Shown here: positions 60,685-64,000 of the stretch, one piece after another
Layout: every line of letters starts with the position of its first letter
Position numbering within the stretch: position 1 is the stretch's first letter
Origin: Apostichopus parvimensis
Taxonomy: Eukaryota > Echinodermata > Holothuroidea > Aspidochirotida > Stichopodidae
Assembly: GCA_000934455.1 (NCBI GenBank)
Contig: KN883845.1
Coordinates: 108,205 to 172,204 of the forward strand
Direction of reading: 5' to 3'
DNA length: 64,000 bases
Program-made: the position numbers and the translations under genes
Notes under the pieces: model-generated
What the model saw: only the letters and a program-made list of their open reading frames with translations
Databases searched by the model: none
Told to the model about the DNA's origin: nothing

Positions 60685-62248
60685 CAAAGTGATTATTCGC
60701 AGGGCAGCCCGGCGAATAACGTACACAGACACCTTATTCGCAGGGCTGTGACAATTTTGAAAATAGGTTTATTATTGGCTTTCGATGACATAATTTTTGA
60801 TGTGACGTCATTCATTTGACCTCTGCACCTTAACGGCGCGCAAACCCGAAGTTCTTTCATGTCTTTCAGTTTTTTTAATGGAGAATGTCCCTGCTATATT
60901 TTAAATGTCATGAATTATTATAAAAATATTGTTTTTCAACAGACTGACATAAGAAGAACTTAATTGCATTTGCACATTAAATTTAAGATTCAGCCCTAGG
61001 GGCCTAGGTCCTAAGTCTGTAAGTTCTAACGTAGGTAACCTAGCCTAAAATACATGTCGTAAGCGTTACTGTTAGGCTAGGCTAAATGGACTGACCAGCG
61101 GTTAGCCACTGCCTAGGTATGCTAACGTTGGGTGTAGGCAGTGATTAAGAATATGAAAGGATGGAACAGTTGGCCCAAATCATGGGTTTTAATCTTTTGC
61201 AAGTTTTCATTTTTTTCCAACAATTCTACTCAACCAAGAACTATATTTATTGTATTGGAGACAGCAGAACAGCCACTTACGCCAATAAAAACTTACCACA
61301 GGGTTCAAAACCCTTCAATGCTATATGTCAAGTATGTGTGTAAACACTATGGTGAGAAGAAAAAACAGACAGCAAAGGGATTCACTACGAAATTTATCGG
61401 GTCCCCATACTGATATCAATTTCAAAATGTGTATGAGGCAAAAGCCAATTTCAGGGACATAAAATATCATATGTTAAGGATCCTAGATTTATGAGATGCA
61501 TAAAGGGCTTCTGAAAAGTGAATTTTGGGGTCTTGAATTATGTCAATCTTTATGGCCCCATAACGTCTAATATAGGTTGTACTTAAGCCATATTTGAGGG
61601 GCATGAAAGACCGGTTTTGCTATTGATACCAGTTAGTTTAGGGGCCTTGAAAGAGCCAACCTTTTGGGCCCAAATAGTCTTAACCACTTCATAAGCTAAT
61701 TTTTGGAACCCCAGCAGTTCAATTTTAAAAGCTTATGGTAAGGGAGCTTATCTTGGGATTCCCCAAAAGCCGACATTGCCTGAAAGCCAATATGGTCAAG
61801 GGTGTGACACCCCCTCCCCACACCTTTACATGCAAATGAGCAGTCACTCTGCAAAAACAAAGTTGAAAATGAGTGATGACATATTTCTATGTTGGCGGTA
61901 CTAATGCTAGACTGGTTCAATCTTAAGGCCCTGAGCTCCCAAAACCAATCCTAGCAGCATTAATATAGGACTCCCAAAGGCCAATAAATTCCCCACAATA
62001 TAGGGGCTCCCAATTAAGACTCTCCAAAAGCCAGCTGGTGCCCAGAAAGCAAACTCGAATAGCCCCAAAAGTTACTGAGCCCGTTAACCCAGTCTAAGGC
62101 TGTCCTGTGAATAAGGTGTATGTGTCTGGCTATTCGCAGGGCAGCCCTGCAAATAAGATACTTGTGTCCGGCTGTTCGCAGGGCTGCCCTGCGAATAAGA
62201 TGTTTGTGTCCGGCTATTCGCAGGGCTGCCCTGCGAATAAGCCCCACC
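60685..62248. mobile_element. 1,564-bp insertion with palindromic ends and 9-bp target duplication (unclassified)
   Basis: CAGAAAGAA occurs at both edges (60676-60684 and 62249-62257). Removing the element and one copy of this repeat rejoins the interrupted family motif ARFLS-EQLLENAPP in frame, so the boundaries are well supported. Inside, each end carries palindromes built from TTATTCGCAGGGC / GCCCTGCGAATAA in opposite orientation: one or two units at 60693-60740 and about three at 62095-62241. The interior has no recognisable transposase; a 90-codon open frame at 61141-61413 matches nothing I know. It is probably a non-autonomous DNA element of unknown superfamily. Confidence 0.8.
62095..62241. 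repeat. 42-bp tandem repeat with embedded palindrome
   Basis: Three to four copies of a 42-bp unit, each joining a perfect-arm palindrome (TATTCGCAGGGC-T-GCCCTGCGAATA) with a GTGTCCGG spacer. Because 42 is a multiple of three, one frame stays open and looks like a repeat peptide; this is not a gene. Confidence 0.88.
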
Positions 62249-64000
62249 CAGAAAGAAACCTCGCAAGATCTGACTTGTTGTCTGGTGAGGGTATGAAATA
62301 GGACCATGAACTTGGGAGGGGAACATATCTACCTTCAATCACGCGTCGTATTGGTCTTGTGGTTTAAGAGCGCCTTTGTCGTGTCATAGATTTTATTGAC
62401 TCTTGACGATATCTATCAAATACCACATCTATTCTACAATAGTTAGAACCCGAATGATATATAGACTTTGTAAACTCATCTGCTAGGTCTCCAAACGTCT
62501 TAGCATTAGTTGGCTTGCCGACAGCAATTACTCTGACCTGCCCATCTATCACCAAGGAAGCAGTACTTTTGTTGAGATCAATATTTGCAGCGCATTCGAC
62601 TTCCGCTGTTATAACGTCGGCTAGGATTGCTTTGTGCCGTCCTAAGCGTACCATTAACATTGGCAAGGGCGAGTGGTACAGGCATCAGTTCATGCTTCAG
62701 AACAGTATCAAGATCCACTTTGCGCCCTCCTGCATATGCAATGATGAGACGTTGCAAGATGTTCCTGTCGGTCTTCAGGATCTTTGTTTTATCCTTGTCA
62801 CTACCCGATATCTTGACCTCGTACAGGGTTTCAAAAGTCGGTGCATTGTTTTTAGCGATAGGGTCAGTGATTTATTGGGTGATGACTTTTGTGGATCTAT
62901 CACAAGTCTGTCTTTGACAAATTCATGCAGCTGCTGCTTGCCATAGGTCTGAGCATTTAACAACGAGTCTTGAATTTGTTCATCAGCCAGATCTTTCGTC
63001 ACAATGCTTTGAAGATCAGTTGGCTGGACGGTAGGATAAAAAACATTGAATTGTTGAAATACAGACACGAGTGATTGCTCATCAGTGTTGTCTTTCTCCT
63101 GGCGGCTACGCATTTCTTCATTTCGACAATGCCGGTCCGTGTGACTCATGTGATACTTCCTTCGGGTTTCCAATGCAATATGTGAACGCAGATTCTAAGA
63201 AAGAGCCCAGCGAGTGAGTGCAGAACTTGTCTTCGTAATTCCAACTATTCCACCACCACGCTTTCCCGTTCCGTTCAACCATTCTTGCGCTTGATCAGGA
63301 TCAACTTGAATGAATCGGCGATTTCATCCCTTCACAACAAAGTTTCCCCGCTGAAACTCGGTTAATACATCTGCTGGCAACTGTGACACCTCTGCAAGAT
63401 ACACAGGACCCCAACGCCCATAATTATAGTGGTCATACCTAAGAAAGTACGGCAACATCTCACGGAAGGCAAACAGATGCAGATCCCATACACCATCACG
63501 CTGGGCACGTGTGAACATAAGGAGAGTCTCAACCATTTGTATGTTTTTCCACCAGAAGTCAAAGTTGGCATTCTCCTCTCGTCTCTTTTCTTAAAAATTT
63601 TCCATTATTCTTCCGAATAATTGACTGTTGAGAATTCCTATCAGGTCTTGTGTATCAGCCTGTGAAATGCCACCATAAATTTGCTTGTCAGTAGCGTCAA
63701 TATGGTGTAGAATACTTGGCCCTAGCAAACGCCACAAAGCCTGAACTGTCAGTTTATGGGCCCTCGTGGCCTTGTTGTAGCTCTTACCATTCATTGCCTG
63801 TTGGGCAGTATTTTGTCCAAATATACCTGCCTCTATCCATACCTCTGCTTATCCTGAGCCCTCCATATGCGTTCCAGTGACGTTGAGAAAGTTCATTGAT
63901 ATATGAAGCCCTCCTAGTCGTGGTATGAGGTTCTTATACTCTTCTGGGTGGGCCCATTTGAGCTCCATTAGCTTGCAGTATAAGGCTTGGTCAACAGTAA

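Larger units (their letters stand above)
59771..64000 (-). pseudogene. Cys/His-module, FEN/XPG-like nuclease family protein, copy C (partial, interrupted)
   Basis: It enters at the window edge (TVDQALYCKLMELKWAHPEE) and runs down to a stop at 59771-59773. Segments in order: GLHISMNFLN, a stop near 63849, AMNGKSYNKATRAHKLTVQA, DGVWDLHLFAFREMLPYFLR, YGRWGPVYLAEVSQLP, NKSTASLVIDGQVRVIAVG, NYCRIDVVFDRY, TTRPIRRVIEGRYVPLP and SDLARFLS. Then a 1,564-bp insertion, after which EQLLENAPPDKE, LRASHEEADTRLVLHAI, VVSAQDTDVLLLLVAHFH and LPIHALTGCDTTSYFF follow. The CXC-type Cys-rich end is split by one frameshift (CKCRKARIPCIGQCGCRKRG, about 59859-59800). The FEN/XPG-like acids (EAD, QDTD, GCDT) are conserved. 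The N-terminus lies outside the window. Confidence 0.82.

Noticed and set aside
62107-62301. Repeat peptide across the 42-bp palindromic units
   Set aside because: The open frame follows from a repeat period divisible by three; both strands are open and no domain is present.
1-64000. CRISPR arrays, operons, bacterial promoters or ribosome binding sites
   Set aside because: The spliced genes, tRNA-derived SINE and animal-type transposons show this is a eukaryotic nuclear sequence; the tandem repeats have no unique spacers.

Overview
This is a eukaryotic, intron-bearing, AT-rich genomic scaffold (two runs of N) from an animal, most likely a marine invertebrate. The mix of a HECT ligase gene with many dispersed DNA transposons, a Penelope-like element, a Helitron and marine-type integrase and nuclease gene families would fit an echinoderm or another non-vertebrate deuterostome. 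That placement is inference; no species-diagnostic gene is present.

Layout. 0.7-13.1 kb: a spliced plus-strand HECT E3 ubiquitin ligase gene, seven exons visible, all phases matching and the catalytic Cys present. Its first visible intron holds a 4,064-bp hAT transposon (1652-5715) with perfect 8-bp target duplications. The hAT transposase gene has its own intron, which contains a small hAT-type MITE and a tRNA-derived SINE. 13.1-17.3 kb: non-coding repeats. 17.4-28.9 kb: a minus-strand DDE integrase-core gene with duplicated middle exons and apparently one shared first exon. Copy 1 is nearly intact (one frameshift) and copy 2 is decayed, with a 2.6-kb array of repeats rich in TGACCT motifs in its intron. 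29.0-29.3 kb: an 18-bp minisatellite beside that first exon. 30.8-34.7 kb: a broken CACTA (tnp2-like) transposase gene with a non-LTR retrotransposon fragment in its first intron, ending near a 150-N gap. 35.3-39.8 kb, 48.1-52.6 kb and 59.8-64.0 kb: three broken copies of one large protein family with N-terminal Cys/His modules, a long central region and a C-terminal module resembling FEN1/XPG nucleases; I regard this as the window's least understood element. 42.1-43.8 kb: a tyrosine-recombinase-like pseudogene. 45.2-47.5 kb: the Rep half of a Helitron. 53.1-59.0 kb: the 5' exons of an unidentified plus-strand host gene; a 5'-truncated Penelope-like retroelement (56524-58862) has landed just upstream of its third exon. 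60.7-62.2 kb: a 1,564-bp element with palindromic terminal repeats inserted in the third nuclease-family copy, with a 9-bp target duplication.

The genes do not form a pathway. The window is two host genes (HECT ligase and the 53-kb gene), possibly a third (the integrase-core gene), embedded in nested mobile elements. The HECT gene is the only long gene free of visible lesions; nearly all transposon proteins carry stops, frameshifts or truncations, apart from the 5'-truncated but otherwise open Penelope reading frame.
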